From Adineta vaga (taxonomy: Eukaryota; Rotifera), in contig CP075493.1 of assembly GCA_021613535.1 (NCBI GenBank), positions 10,478,001 to 10,542,000 on the forward strand: 64,000 nucleotides of DNA, given 5' to 3'. The stretch's first letter is position 1; each line of letters begins with the position of its first letter. Made by a program: the position numbers and the translations under genes. The notes under the pieces were generated by a model. It had not been told where the DNA came from. It saw nothing but the letters and a program-made list of their open reading frames with translations, and ran no database searches. Shown in pieces: positions 34,807-46,800 of this stretch.

Positions 34807-35835
34807 ATGCTTCGTAAGTTTTCAGATAACAAAAAGAAAATGGATGATTATTCAACCAAAATTAAGAGTTCAGCAGAACATCTAATTCGAAGTGAATTTC
34901 CAGAAAAAGCTCTAGAATTGGATACACTCGTTTCGGTATGTTCAATTCCAATGCTATTTGAATTCTATTAGAAAATTTTTGTTAGAGTGAAGAATTATCT
35001 TTCAATGAAGTACCAAAAATTCGTGCAGAAATTCAATTACCAACAGCTGATGATATCATAGTACATTTAAACAACGTAAGTAATCTTAAATGATTTCTTG
35101 TTATTCGATAATTTGAAAACAAATGATTAAAGAATCATCATTCTTCAACATCTACTAACAATGGTTCTCATCCGGAAAAATCGACTTCATCTTCAACCTA
35201 TGTCTTCAATGGTACAGTTCCATCGAATCCTTTAATATCCATTCTTGAAGATAAACTTCGACCTTATATTCTTCATTTTCTCGATAGTGTATGTCGAATT
35301 CTCTCTTGTTCTTTATGCATATTCTATACATACTTGAAATAATTTTCAGGTTGCAATAATTAAATTATGGATTCAATTAATGATTCCAAAAGTTGAAGAT
35401 GGTAATAATTTTGGTGTGAGCATTCAAGAAGTAAGTAACTATAGTTTATATTTTGAGAAAGAATTGTTTTATATAACTATTTTATTTTGTTAGGATTCTT
35501 TAGCTGAAGTTCGAACATTAGAAACTGAAGTAGCACAATATATTGATTTAACATGCAAATATCTTATTTCTCGTGGTGAACTTATTAAAAAAGTGGTGAA
35601 ATATCCTCATGTAGAAGATTATCGTCGAAGTGTTCAATCATTAGATGAGAAACAATTTGTTTCATTACGATTCGTCGCTTTAGAACTTCGCAATCATTAT
35701 GTAAACGATAAAAATAAAACAATGTTCTTTTATTGAATCTTTTCTTCATTTTAGACAAGTGTTCACGATCTTTTCATGAAAAATTTAGAAAAAATCAAAA
35801 AACCACGATCAAATCAAACAAATTCGATGTATTAA
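34807..35835 (+). CDS. PSME3: Proteasome activator PA28 gamma (REG gamma)
   Basis: Six exons encode an 11S proteasome activator that opens the 20S gate without ATP. The N-terminal helix has SAEHLIRSEFPEKALELDTL. A divergent serine-rich linker follows (NHHSSTSTNNGSHPEK), in the place of the family's variable loop. The C-terminal domain contains the activation loop IPKVEDGNNFGVSIQE, then KYPHVEDYRRSVQSLDEKQF and a C-terminus ending NQTNSMY, matching the gamma-type ...Y end that docks in the proteasome. The gamma isoform is the ancestral nuclear form, consistent with a single gene here. Its position directly behind ICE2 suggests cotranscription. No breaks. Confidence 0.93.
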
Positions 35836-36277
35836 GATATCTATTTTTTGTTCTATTTCGTTAATAAAAAAAAATTGTTATTGTTATTCATACATACGAA
35901 TATAAGTTTGGCGAGGAGGAGAGCTAAATTCGCTGAAATAGAATACCCCATGGAAAAGTTCACTAAGGAAAGATATTCTAAAGAAAAGATAATATTTCTT
36001 CATTTCAACAACATGATACATAAGACGAAGAATATCGGATGATTCGATCGAATGGGTACTAGTTAAAAGTGCGTATAAATAAATTTCTCGTTTGCCTCTA
36101 TAATGGTAAGAATGAAAACGAAAGCCATTTGTGTATATAGACGAATATTTTCTAAATTCTTTTCTTCTTTTCTTTTTAAACATATATTTTTAACACATAG
36201 TGTGTTGTACGATACTGAAAAGTGAATGCTAAAAGGATTACATCGATTTTTATTCGTTTAATTTCAATCGGACTATA

Positions 36278-36785
36278 ATGAAAACACATTTATTCAGTAT
36301 TGTTATATTCTTTTTAATAAATCTATGGTTCATCAATGGAATCGCTATCGATGATTTCCATTGTAAAGTACCAACTTGTCGAGATGTTCATTATGTAAGT
36401 TGATCTTTTTCTTTTGGAATAGAAGATCTGTTTATTTTTTAATTTTTTTAGGGATTAAAGGATCTCCCACAACGAAGTGAATATGTAGAAGTTTGTTATG
36501 ATACTGTCTTTTCTCTACAAGCTATTCCTACACAACATGGTAAATGCATTAATGAAAAAACCGGAAAATTGAATCCTCCATGTATCTGTAAGTTTACTCT
36601 TGCTCCTCTTTGGTTTAAGTTCATTCAATATTTTAGATGCATTGGCGGCAGTTATAAAAGACTGTATAGATCGTATGACGGAGCTTCCAAAGAAAAACGC
36701 AAGCTTTTATTGTGGATATACATTGATGAAATATTGTGCTGTGCATCTTGGTCTTGAAAATTTTCCATTAAATTTTGATTTTTAA
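36278..36785 (+). CDS. Small secreted eight-cysteine protein, copy A
   Basis: Three exons (36278-36394, 36452-36587, 36637-36785) give about 133 residues. A signal peptide (MKTHLFSIVIFFLINLWFIN) precedes a mature region with eight cysteines in the order HC, TC, VC, KC, PC, DC, YC and YC, conserved in copies B and C. Motifs shared across the family are CR-T/D at the start, HGKC, and YCGYTLMKYCA near the end. No known domain is recognised; the even number of cysteines suggests four disulfides. Exon 3 and intron 2 are nearly identical to copy B while exon 1 is much more diverged. Function unknown. Confidence 0.78.
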
Positions 36786-38200
36786 ATATTTCTCACGAAG
36801 ATATATTCATTGAACAAGACCATTAAATGAGAATATGATTTTTCTGTTTGTGTTTTTTTGTTTATTTTGTTTTTACATTCGTATATCATGATACATAAAA
36901 ACAGACAGATATTAAAGGTTGGATAAAAATATTCCGCTTTCTTTTCTAGAAGGGATTTTACCAAAAATCTATGGTTCTTCATAGTACAAAGATATTCATG
37001 AACACATTTACAAGTTTTATCAGAGGAGACAATATGTTTAATGCAATGATCTTTTGTATTGTTTCTACACCTTTTTTAGTTTTGTATATTTGAAATGTAC
37101 TCAAATGTTTTAGTTTTGTGAAATCTAACTTGATGATTTTTGAAGTATGTAATCGGAAACGCTTTTTTCTGAAATGCTATGACATTATTCTAAACTCGAA
37201 TAGAACTATTAAAATATTTATATGAAAAGAAATTCCTGACAATTGAAGAAGAAAAGACATCTGTACGATGAATATATTAATTGCTATTTAGTACAAATTA
37301 TTTCAATCAAAATGAATACAACTGACGAAAATAATATGCATCATTTTGGTTTTCTTCAGGTAATTGAGCTCAATTGGACGATTGTTGTCAGATCCATGTG
37401 AATTCATTTTGAACTTTTCTATTGTATCTTGAAGATATGGGTATTGTGTTTTTATCAGTTACCTACCTTCCTATCAGAAAAATATACATTTTCGGCAAAA
37501 GAAAGCTATCAGAATGTTTAGATTTCAAAACAAAATCATATTTTAAGATCAAAAGGTATTTCGTAAATTCTCTTTCTGCCCTTGTACACTTTTTACCACG
37601 AAAAAGTTTGTTTTGAATCATCATGATGGATATGGATAGGTCAGAAGTGTCATATTCTATATAGAGCTGTTTCTCCCATCTTCCCATCAGGAGTCCTGAT
37701 CGAAATATTCTCATAGTAAAGATTAACCTTTAAACTTTCTTCTTTTCCCACGAATATGACGTTATAGAACAACTCATTAAAAATTCAACAGTCAAAAGCT
37801 TTAACTAATATTATTTCACACATATGTACACAATATCAGTTAGGCATTCACTTTATTCCTCTCGTTGATTTCTTTAATATTCTCTATTCTATTTTTTCAT
37901 TATATTCAATGCGCATTGATGTATGTAATGATACTTAAATTTTTCCTCAACTAAAACTTTATCAATCACTACCATTCACATAAAAATCGTCGAGTAAATA
38001 CAGTGAAAGTCTCATAGCAGAATATTTAACTACATAATGACATAGTTCTAAATTTAACATCGACATTAGGCATAAAAACGCTTATCTATTTTCCCAGCTT
38101 CGAGTGCACGTTAAATATTGCATACCAATGTGGTATATAAAAGAGAAAATAGTCGAAATATTTGTTATTTGTGTGTACTTTCGTTATAAACAATTTCACA
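36786..38200. other. Spacer between secreted-protein copies A and B
   Basis: AT-rich, with no supported gene. The 3' flank shortly after copy A resembles that after copy B (TTTTTACATTC followed by a diverged ATCA/GATAC-CATAAA segment), so the duplicated unit extends past the stop codon. Confidence 0.45.
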
Positions 38201-38696
38201 ATGGACAAAATTTTATTTGCTTTATTTATATTATTTGTTTTGTGTACAAATGGATATACAATTCTCATTGATGACTTTTTTTGTAAAACATCAACATGTC
38301 GAGATTTCCATGATGTATGTTAATGTTATTTTTTGTCTATTTATTTAATTATTTTTTTTTAGGGACTAGAACATCTTTCACGCTATATTGATTATGAAAA
38401 GATATGCGAAGATACTGTCTTCTCTCTACAAGCTATTCCTAGTAAACATGGCAAATGTATTGATGAAAAAACCCGAAAACTGAATCCTCCATGTATCTGT
38501 AAGTTTACTCTTGCTCCTCTTTGATTTAATTTCATTCAATATTTTAGATGCATTGGCGGCAGTTATAAAAGACTGTATAGATCGTATGAGTTATCTTCCA
38601 CAAAAAAACGCAAGCTTTTATTGTGGATATACATTGATGAAATATTGTGCTATACATGTTGGTCTTGAAAATCTTCGATCGAATTCTGATCATTAG
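38201..38696 (+). CDS. Small secreted eight-cysteine protein, copy B
   Basis: It has the same three-exon plan as copy A. The signal peptide is MDKILFALFILFVLCTNGYT. The mature protein starts IDDFFCKTSTCRDFHD and keeps all eight cysteines; a run from TVFSLQAIP through HGKC to LNPPC is almost identical to copy A. Intron 2 is identical to that of copy A except for two bases, which points to recent duplication or gene conversion over exons 2-3. The C-terminus differs (ENLRSNSDH against ENFPLNFDF). Secreted, function unknown. Confidence 0.78.
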
Positions 38697-39962
38697 ATAT
38701 TTCTCATGACGATATATTCATTAAACAAGGGTATTAAATGAAAATATGTTTTTTTGTATTAAGTGTTTTTACATTCTTTTTAATCACGATGCGTATGCAT
38801 AAAGACAAACGTTACATGCAAATTTTCATAAATTATTCAGATGCAAGATAGCGAAATGTCGAATGAAAAATATCGCACGGGATGTGAAGATTTAAGTGAA
38901 TATATGAGACGTAAGTATAGATGCGGTCTAGGTAAAACAGAGTTACAAATATTCATACGTAAACAGGCAAGATAATCAGAAAGCTCCTTGGCCAGTGAAC
39001 TTGATTCTTGTATTAAAACTTTGTCTAATTATTCAATTGTAAAAGAATATGTGTTTCCTATCATCTGTGAAAACAGCAAACCTACAGCGAATACTTCTAT
39101 CGAAACGATGAATTGGATTTGAGTCACATACGATTATTTCATATTGAGGAATGAGAGCGATTCGTTTCGTTGTGAAATCTATGAAGACAAATGAACAATT
39201 AACCACGTACAAAAATAGTCGCAAACATGCAATTTTTTCGTCACTTGAATTATTTGAGCATTGAGATTAAGAACAATAAATGATCGATGTCTTAATTAGT
39301 ACAATCAACTTTATTTTTGACTATTTGATTCATCTAATTAAATATTATACATGCTTTGCAAGAAATCAATTGTACGATTTTTCAGAGACAGAAACAGCCT
39401 ATTAACTACTATGATTATATATACCATAATGAAACATTATACCGATTAGTTTGATCTCGATGATTTTCATCGAAATTTGCAATTGACTTATCAATAAAGA
39501 CGAATGTATAGTAAAGCTCATCATATTTTTCTCCTCTATATCTGTTTTTTTTGTTCGTAATGAAATGATTATTTTTCAAACGGAAATAAATATTCCTGAA
39601 TGGGCTAATATATTATCATCGATGTCATATATATCTAAACATGACTATATCATTTGTATTCAAGTATCTTCATTCAAATCAACATTAGACATGATTTTTC
39701 TATAGTTAACTGTGTATTCTAGCAACCGTTTATTTCTTCCTTCAATGAAGTACGTGCGTAGAAAGTATGAATAAACGATCTGTGAATGTCAGTTTTTTTC
39801 TCTACTACAATTAAGAAATTGTATGTTAATTTTTGTTCATGGAGAATTCTTTTCTGTGTCATCAAGCGTGCTTTAATTTCTACAAACAATCTATATTATT
39901 CTTTACATTTTCTTTTCATACTCTACACTTTAGCATCAAACGACAAAACCAACTGATAAAAG
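38697..39962. other. Spacer between secreted-protein copies B and C
   Basis: No supported gene. The first ~150 bases resemble the 3' flank of copy A. The rest is AT-rich with short frames lacking any domain. Confidence 0.45.
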
Positions 39963-40504
39963 ATGGAAAAGATGTATTTAACATTACTTATATTATCAAT
40001 GATACTTTTGACTGATGCAGCAGTATTTGATCTCTTCCATTGTAGAGCAGCAACATGTCAACAATTTTATTATGTATGTTATATTTACGTCTTGTCTATC
40101 TCTCGAAAATTTTCAATTCTTCTTCTAGGGTTTAAGAAGATATTCTCGTCGAGATGATTACGTCAATGTATGTTATGGTACTGTTAATTCTTTACTACAG
40201 ATAGCACAACAACATGGCAAATGTTATGATGAAGCAAAAACTCAATTCAATTCGGCATGCATTAGTAAGTTTAATTTTGAAAATTAAAACTACTTCTTAA
40301 ATATTTATTTTAGTTGCATTGGCAACAACGATGAGAAACTGTGTACATGGCCTGAAAGATGTACCAGAAAATGAAGCACAATATTTCTGTGGACATAAAC
40401 TTATGCAAAATTGTGCAAAACAAGTGGGATTAGAACGGTTTCCTTTTAAAACAGAGTATCGACCACCAGCTGAACATGATGATGATTATTATGCTGATCA
40501 TTAA
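39963..40504 (+). CDS. Small secreted eight-cysteine protein, copy C
   Basis: The most diverged of the three tandem copies, with the same intron positions. The signal peptide is MEKMYLTLLILSMILLTDAA. The eight cysteines sit at HC, TC, VC, KC, AC, NC, FC and NC; HGKC and YFCGHKLMQNCAKQVGLE align with the other copies. The C-terminus is longer and acidic (AEHDDDYYADH). Intron 2 shares the GTAAGTTTA start but not the rest. The divergence shows the family is older than the A/B duplication. Confidence 0.76.
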
Positions 40505-40809
40505 ATTTAAACGAAAAACAAATAACTTTTGTATTTATGAGACTTTGAATTGATTTTTTTTTCTCGCAAAAATGAATCATAAAGATAAAGTCAAGCAGAA
40601 AGAAAGATCTTTATTGCTATTTCAATCTCAGAACAATACCATCGAAGTTCAACTTTGTTCTTGTATTCATTAGATCAATTGATTTTCTCAGAATTTATTG
40701 CTAACATATTCTAACGTGGATTGATTGCAACTCTTTCGAGAGGTACAAAAAAAAAGATTCTATATACTAACAAAAAAAAACACCATAGAAAAAGAAACTA
40801 TTTCAATGT
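40505..40809. other. Short gap between convergent copy C and TMX2
   Basis: The 3' flanks of two convergent genes meet here. I see poly(A)-type AT-rich words and no gene. Confidence 0.4.
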
Positions 40810-41616
40810 TCATTGTTCTTTTTTAGTATTTCCTTTGAGTTTATTTGCTTCTGTTGTATAAATTTCTGCAAGACCGAATTCATTATTTAAATAATCAGCT
40901 GTTAATAAACGTTGAGCATCTAAAACTCTTCCTTTCACATCAATTTGTGGACGGCGTTTAACTTCTTTTCCATCTTGAAACAGAACAACAGTTGGTAATT
41001 GTTTGGAAAATGTTGATGTATCAATTTTAAATTTATTCGCTTCAGCTTGATATCGACTAACATCAAATTTAACAAATTTAAATGTTTTCAAATCACCAAA
41101 ACGTGTCGATAGATCAACAAAAACACTGGCAAAATTTTGACATGGTGGAGACCAAGGAGCATGAAAACAAACAAACCATGTTAAACGTGGATCAGCACGA
41201 ATTTCATTATCTAAATTATTAGCACGATAATAGAATATATTTGTTTTACCTGTTGGTTCAGGTGTTGTAAAGAATAGAAAATGAAGAAGACATAACAGAG
41301 CATAGAATATCAATGAAACATAGGATTGTTCACGATAGAATAGTAAACAATTAGCCATTTTTGAATATTTACAAACAGTATCAATGTAATGTAACCATGT
41401 TAAACTTTTTCGTCCTCGTATAGTTATAATTGTTGCTAAAAGTAATAGGACTTGTGTATCTTGAGTTGTAATTTCATTGTTAATGAATACATATGATGAT
41501 AACGATTTTGGAATTGTTTGTTTTAATAGAAGATAAAAAACTGATAGAAAAATATTAACAGAATAATGAGGATGAAGAAGAATACGAAGTTGAGAATATG
41601 ATGTTAGTGTTGACAT
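40810..41616 (-). CDS. TMX2: Thioredoxin-related transmembrane protein 2
   Basis: A single-exon frame of 268 residues. Hydrophobic segments in the N-terminal half (VNIFLSVFYLLLK, VLLLLATIITI and LIFYALLCLLHFLFF) are followed by a thioredoxin-like domain facing the ER lumen or cytosol. The redox site reads HAPWSPPCQNFA, keeping the second cysteine but with serine in place of the first, as in TMX2 (SNDC in vertebrates). The TMX2 signature TFSKQLPTVVLFQDGKEVKR then RPQIDVKGR is clear, followed by an AEIY-type tail ending NTKKEQ (a variant of the KKxx retrieval signal). A T-rich 3' splice acceptor (TATTTTAG) lies immediately before the ATG, so a 5' UTR intron or trans-splicing is likely. Confidence 0.92.
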   Translation of the reverse strand: MSTLTSYSQLRILLHPHYSVNIFLSVFYLLLKQTIPKSLSSYVFINNEITTQDTQVLLLLATIITIRGRKSLTWLHYIDTVCKYSKMANCLLFYREQSYVSLIFYALLCLLHFLFFTTPEPTGKTNIFYYRANNLDNEIRADPRLTWFVCFHAPWSPPCQNFASVFVDLSTRFGDLKTFKFVKFDVSRYQAEANKFKIDTSTFSKQLPTVVLFQDGKEVKRRPQIDVKGRVLDAQRLLTADYLNNEFGLAEIYTTEANKLKGNTKKEQ

Positions 41617-42041
41617 CTAAAATATTTTAACAAGATAATAAATATACTTTCTATTTAGTTTCATGACGTTTAAAAGATCAATATATGCTATTGAATAAAA
41701 CAGAAAAGGTAAAGATAGCCATTATTGTATAACATTTTCGACCAATCATTTTTCAGCAGTGCGGAGCAAGACAAGAGTGTCAGACAGAGGATGTTTTGTT
41801 TATTACCGTATAAAATCGAATTAAACATATTGTATCGATGATAGAATGATCAAGTACAAGTGTATATTGAGAATATATCTTATTCTCAATATAGCAGTCA
41901 GGATTTACATATTTTCTATTTGTCTCTCGCTCTCTCTTATTTATTAAGTTCATATCTTCTTCTTATTTTTCAAGCTATTTTCCATTACTGTTACGCATTC
42001 ATAAAGCAAAAAAAAATAATTCAAAAATGATAAATCGTCTA
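41617..42041. other. Spacer between DNAJA and TMX2, with a perfect hairpin
   Basis: Both flanking genes are on the minus strand. The spacer holds the 13-bp perfect inverted repeat at 41863-41893 and the acceptor site next to the TMX2 start. No gene. Confidence 0.45.
41863..41893. repeat. Perfect 13-bp inverted repeat, 5-nt loop
   Basis: TATATTGAGAATA (41863-41875), loop TATCT, then TATTCTCAATATA (41881-41893). It lies 150 bp past the DNAJA stop and 247 bp before the TMX2 start, so it could form a stem-loop in the DNAJA 3' end or in the TMX2 leader. Confidence 0.7.
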
Positions 42042-43519
42042 TTAATGTGTAGCACAATTGACTTGTGTTGGTCCACCACGACTACGTGGATCATCATCGT
42101 CATACATTTCATGTCTATTTGCACGTTGCGATTGACGTGGATCAAATTCAGTTAGAAGACATTCTTCTGCATTCGCAGGAACTTGAACTGGTGTACGTGC
42201 TGGTAGAACTTTTTCTAATTTAGCCAAATTTTCTGGACGAAGTTCATTTTTATCCGGAAATTTAACATCGAAATGAAGTACAAGACGACCTTTTTCCAAT
42301 GGATTTCGATAGACGGGCATGCCTTCATTTAAAATGCATTTTATATCTCCTGGTTTGATTACTTCACCTACAAAAATAAGATATCAATAAATACAAATTT
42401 CTTTCGAAGAAAGATTTCTTTGATCTAACCTGGTAATGCAGTAACAACTAATTGTCGATTATCAAGTGTTTTAATTACTTTGTGAAAACCACATAATGCT
42501 TCGGTTAAAGTTATTGACATTTTTATATGTAAATCAGTTTTATCTCGTTTAAATGTTGCATGTTCTTTTTCATCCAAAACAACGACAATATCACCTGCCT
42601 GAAGACCTGGTTCTTGATCACCTTCACCACTAAATGTAATTTTCTTACCATCGTCCATACCTGTAAATATACAAGTGAAATCAAATCTTTCTTTTCAAAG
42701 TGAAAAAATTCAATTTCATTTAACAAACCTTTATCGATATGTACTTCGATAATTTTTCTTTCTCGAACAATTTTCTTTCCGTCACATGTTTTACATTTAT
42801 CTTTAGCATTGATCTTTTCTCCTTGACCATCACAATCGGAACAATGTGAACGAATTTGTTGAATCATGCCTGGTGCAATTTGATTAATACGAACAACAAA
42901 ACCACTTCCACTACAAGTTGTACATTTCGAAACAGCACCTTTCTTTCCTCCACGACCTAAACAAAAGAAAGAAAAAACGATGTCTTCTTACCAATGAAAC
43001 AAATATCATCGTGCATACCTTCACATTTATCGCAAACAACATTTTTTTGTAATGCTAATTTTCTTACTGCACCATTATAAAGTTCTTCTAATGAAACAGC
43101 TAATTGATGAACAAGATTTTTGCCTCGATGTTCTTGCCGTGAACCGAATGGACTTGCACCAGTACCGCCGCCGCCAAAGAACATATTAAAGATATCAAAT
43201 GGATCTGAACCATGAAATCCACCACCACCTCCACCTTCTTTCATTCCTTGTTCACCAACTTGATCATATAATGAACGTTTCTTCTCATCGGATAAAACTT
43301 CATCTAAACAGAATTTTTTTCGAGATCGATTATTTCTTGTAAAATGTAATGTTTAAACTTACAAGCTTGTGATAATTGTTTGAATTGTTCTGGATCATTA
43401 TCAGGATTCTTGTCTGGATGAAGTTTTAAAGCTAATTTACGATATGCTTTCTTAATTTCATCAACAGTGGCACTCGGTTGAACACCAAGAATATCGTAAT
43501 ATTTCATATCTTTCACCAT
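42042..43519 (-). CDS. DNAJA: Class A DnaJ/Hsp40 co-chaperone (DNAJA1/2-type)
   Basis: Five exons. The J domain begins [20 protein letters not shown] and contains the HPD that activates Hsp70. A Gly/Phe-rich linker follows ([20 protein letters not shown]), then a four-repeat zinc finger ([30 protein letters not shown]) within the substrate-binding domains ([40 protein letters not shown]). The C-terminus is [11 protein letters not shown], where CATH resembles the C-terminal CaaX farnesylation box of DNAJA1 and DNAJA2 (CQTS, CAHQ). Introns of 50-60 nt keep the frame. It is a complete cytosolic Hsp70 partner. Confidence 0.93.
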
Positions 43520-43840
43520 GATGATTTAGATTAAGACGAACAAGAGAGCTTATTGATGAAAGAAAGAGAAAGATAGAATGATCTACAATGGAAAAAAACC
43601 AAACATTTAATAACGTTAAAATAAAAGAATGTTAATGTTATACTAATAATTCAGATCCATACTTTGAAAAGATTTTCTGCGAATAAAAAACGACTATAGA
43701 GAAAAAATGAAATGTTTTAATGTACGTCACGAAGAGAAACGAAGCTAAGCATTAATCTGACAACACAACGAGAAGAAAAAGAATAATACTGTGAAATTGA
43801 GCACCGATACTATATGTAGAGAAAACATTTGTTAATTGAC
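43520..43840. other. Spacer upstream of DNAJA
   Basis: It separates the TfR-like gene stop from the DNAJA start, both on the minus strand. AT-rich, with no gene. It presumably contains the DNAJA promoter. Confidence 0.4.
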
Positions 43841-46800
43841 TTATTTTTGTTCTGGATTTGTAAGTAAACCATCGAAACCATTGAATGTTCGTGTCATCAA
43901 TTGAATATGTTGTTTTACTTTTGACCAATATAATTTCGATGCATCACCTATTTCTGTTGGAGGCTCTTTAGTAATACCAAAAAGAAGATTTGATAACATT
44001 GGCAATGGTACAACTGTATTTGTCAAACCAAATGCTGGCCCGATAAAAACATGTCTAGAAAGAAGATTTCTTTAGATTTTACAAAGAAATATTTAAATCA
44101 CTATTACTTGTATGTTTCATCGATGATAAATAAACGTTCAAAATCAATCAATTTATTATTTAAAATTTGAAGATCCATATACCTATTGATTAAAGGAAAT
44201 CGATATTTTTATTTATGTGAAAAATTTATCTTCATACTTATTCTCTGCGACTTGATCAATACGTAATTGTATTTGTCGTATCGATTTTATTAGATCGTTG
44301 ATTAATTTCGCCATTTCAGCTAAATTTTGTCAAAAAGTTTTTTTTCTTCTTCTCTATTTTCACAACTTCTAATCGTGTTCTTACTTGAATCACCAAGATG
44401 AGATGCTAACGCATGATATTCTTTCTCATAATGTATTAAATAATTAGCTGTTTGTTTCTCAATTAACTTCGCATAATCTGTTACATTAAATGGAATCAAT
44501 GGTTCATCAACTAACTGACGAATGATTTCCGATACAAATTGTGTATAAGCAACGATGATCTACAATCAAAGCAAACACATTTAACGAGAGCACAAACGAA
44601 TGATACGACAAACTTCTGGCTGAATATCATTATTGAAAAGAGGCGGTGAATTTCGTACGTAGAAAGTATCGTTTGTCAATGTCTAAAAACAAAGTATAAG
44701 ATAAATTTTTACAACATATGTATTGACATAACTGTTTTTGTAAAACAGTACAAATGATATTGAAAATGACACTTGAAGATGTGTAGATATACGAAGTGTT
44801 CTAATAATAGGGAGAAAACATGGTGTGTGCAATGAAGCAATTGATTGAAAATTGATGTAGACAATGAAAGAATGTAAGTTAGTCAGGAAGGACATGTAAA
44901 AGCGTTAATATAACTGATGCATATCAAGAAGAAAAAACCAAATTTATGTTATTTTATCATCTTGTCTCATCACACTGTTTTAGTTATGATTGAGAAGAAG
45001 ACGAAGAAAAAACGAATGTAATACTCCTTCTTTTTAACCTTACCGAAATATTAAATGAAAACATTTATGTAATGAGTAAATAGCAATGTCTGAATTGAAA
45101 TTAGTGCATATATATATATGTATTTTCTTTTTTTTTCAATAACTCAATTTTGATTGATTTCTTTCTTTCTTTCTCTTTTTGTTTCTAAAGATAAAAACAT
45201 GTATTCTATCATACCTCTTCATTTGTCATTTCAATAAGTAGAGATGGAATTCCATATTTTAATTGAAATAATGCTGCTGATGAATCGGCATCGATCATTT
45301 GAACAATATTCGATGTTTGATTTAAATTGATTCGATTTTTACTCGCTCGTAACCATTCATCAAATAATTTATGTGGTTCACATTGAGTATCTTCTTCTGG
45401 TTGATTCATTTTCATTTGATGTCCATGACTTTCATCATGTCTCTTTCGTCGTCGATGAACATGTTCATGAGACATAGGCATTGCTGTTGTTGCTGATCCT
45501 TGACGATGATGACAAGCATGATCATGAACAAGTGGACTTACAACAGAATCAGCAGCACGTTGTGCTACTTGTTGAAATAAGGGTGAACCATGAAGATTAA
45601 GAGTTGAATTTCCACTGAACCATTTCCCAGATCAATGTATGCAACTAAATTTTGATTAAGTAAACGATAATTATTCGAAATCCATTGTCGAACTATTAAT
45701 CAAAGAGAAAAATGTTCTTTTTTTTTGATTGCAACACTTTCAAGTCTTACTTGTGTAATGATCATAGGATAAACCAGACCAAGCACAGAATAGAATTGAA
45801 CGTCTAAAGACAAAGTTTATCAATAAGATTTTCGTATTTAAATATTTGTAAAATTTTTCTCGTTTGAAAATGCTGAAATATTATTAGATGTGTACTTTTA
45901 ATTAACTATAGCAATCTAACTATCAATCAAATAAGTTTTCAAAATATTAACCTCGGTTGCCAACCATTTTTTATCTGATTTCCATATACTCGAATAATTT
46001 CATTGATAATTTTCTCTTGCTGTTTTCTACCTAATTGATATCCAATCAGAACAAATCGATCACTATCAATTGTTCCACGAATATAACCAAGTACGACTGG
46101 TAAATGTACTGGTACTTCTTGCATAAATGTTGTCATCTGAAGTTTACTCTTTTGAAGTAAACCACCTAATTTAAGAGTTGAATCTGTTCGATGCCATTCT
46201 GTTGGACATGGAAACCAATCATTTGAGTCGAATGAAAATATACTTTGAACATCGGTATATGAAAGAATTAGAACAGGAATGGGACGATCGTCTTCATTGA
46301 GATTACCGTCTAAAAATTGTTGTCGTTCTAAATATAAAATTGTCATTGAATTCTTTTCAATGACATTATTCTGTTTACCTTTTCCTGATGAACGTCTTTC
46401 CCATTCTTCTAGAAATGTTAGTTGATCTTTTGTTGTTGTTGTTGTTGTTGTGAGTTGTGGTTCTTTTTCTTCGTCATCAAATAAAACTAAACCTGAATAT
46501 CCATAACGACTTGCTTGACGAATTTGTTCTGTTTGAGAAATAACGGTTGATTTTCTTCGCATAAATACAATTGTTTTATCGTTGTTTTCGAACTGAATTT
46601 GATTTTTATGAATTAAATAAGCAAAATCTTCTTGTCGACCATAATTAGCATAATAGATGTAGTTTGGGTTGATTCGTCCGGATTTAATCAATGATGAAAA
46701 TGTTAAATAATCTTTCGTTGATAAAACATTATATTTCTTGATTTCTTTGTCTGTTCCACTCTCAAAAAGTTGAACGCCACTCCATTGTGGTGAAAATGAA

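Noticed and set aside
36278-40504. CRISPR-like or bacterial system
   Set aside because: The window is eukaryotic; the repeats seen are exons, foldbacks and satellites, with no spacer-repeat arrays or bacterial operons.
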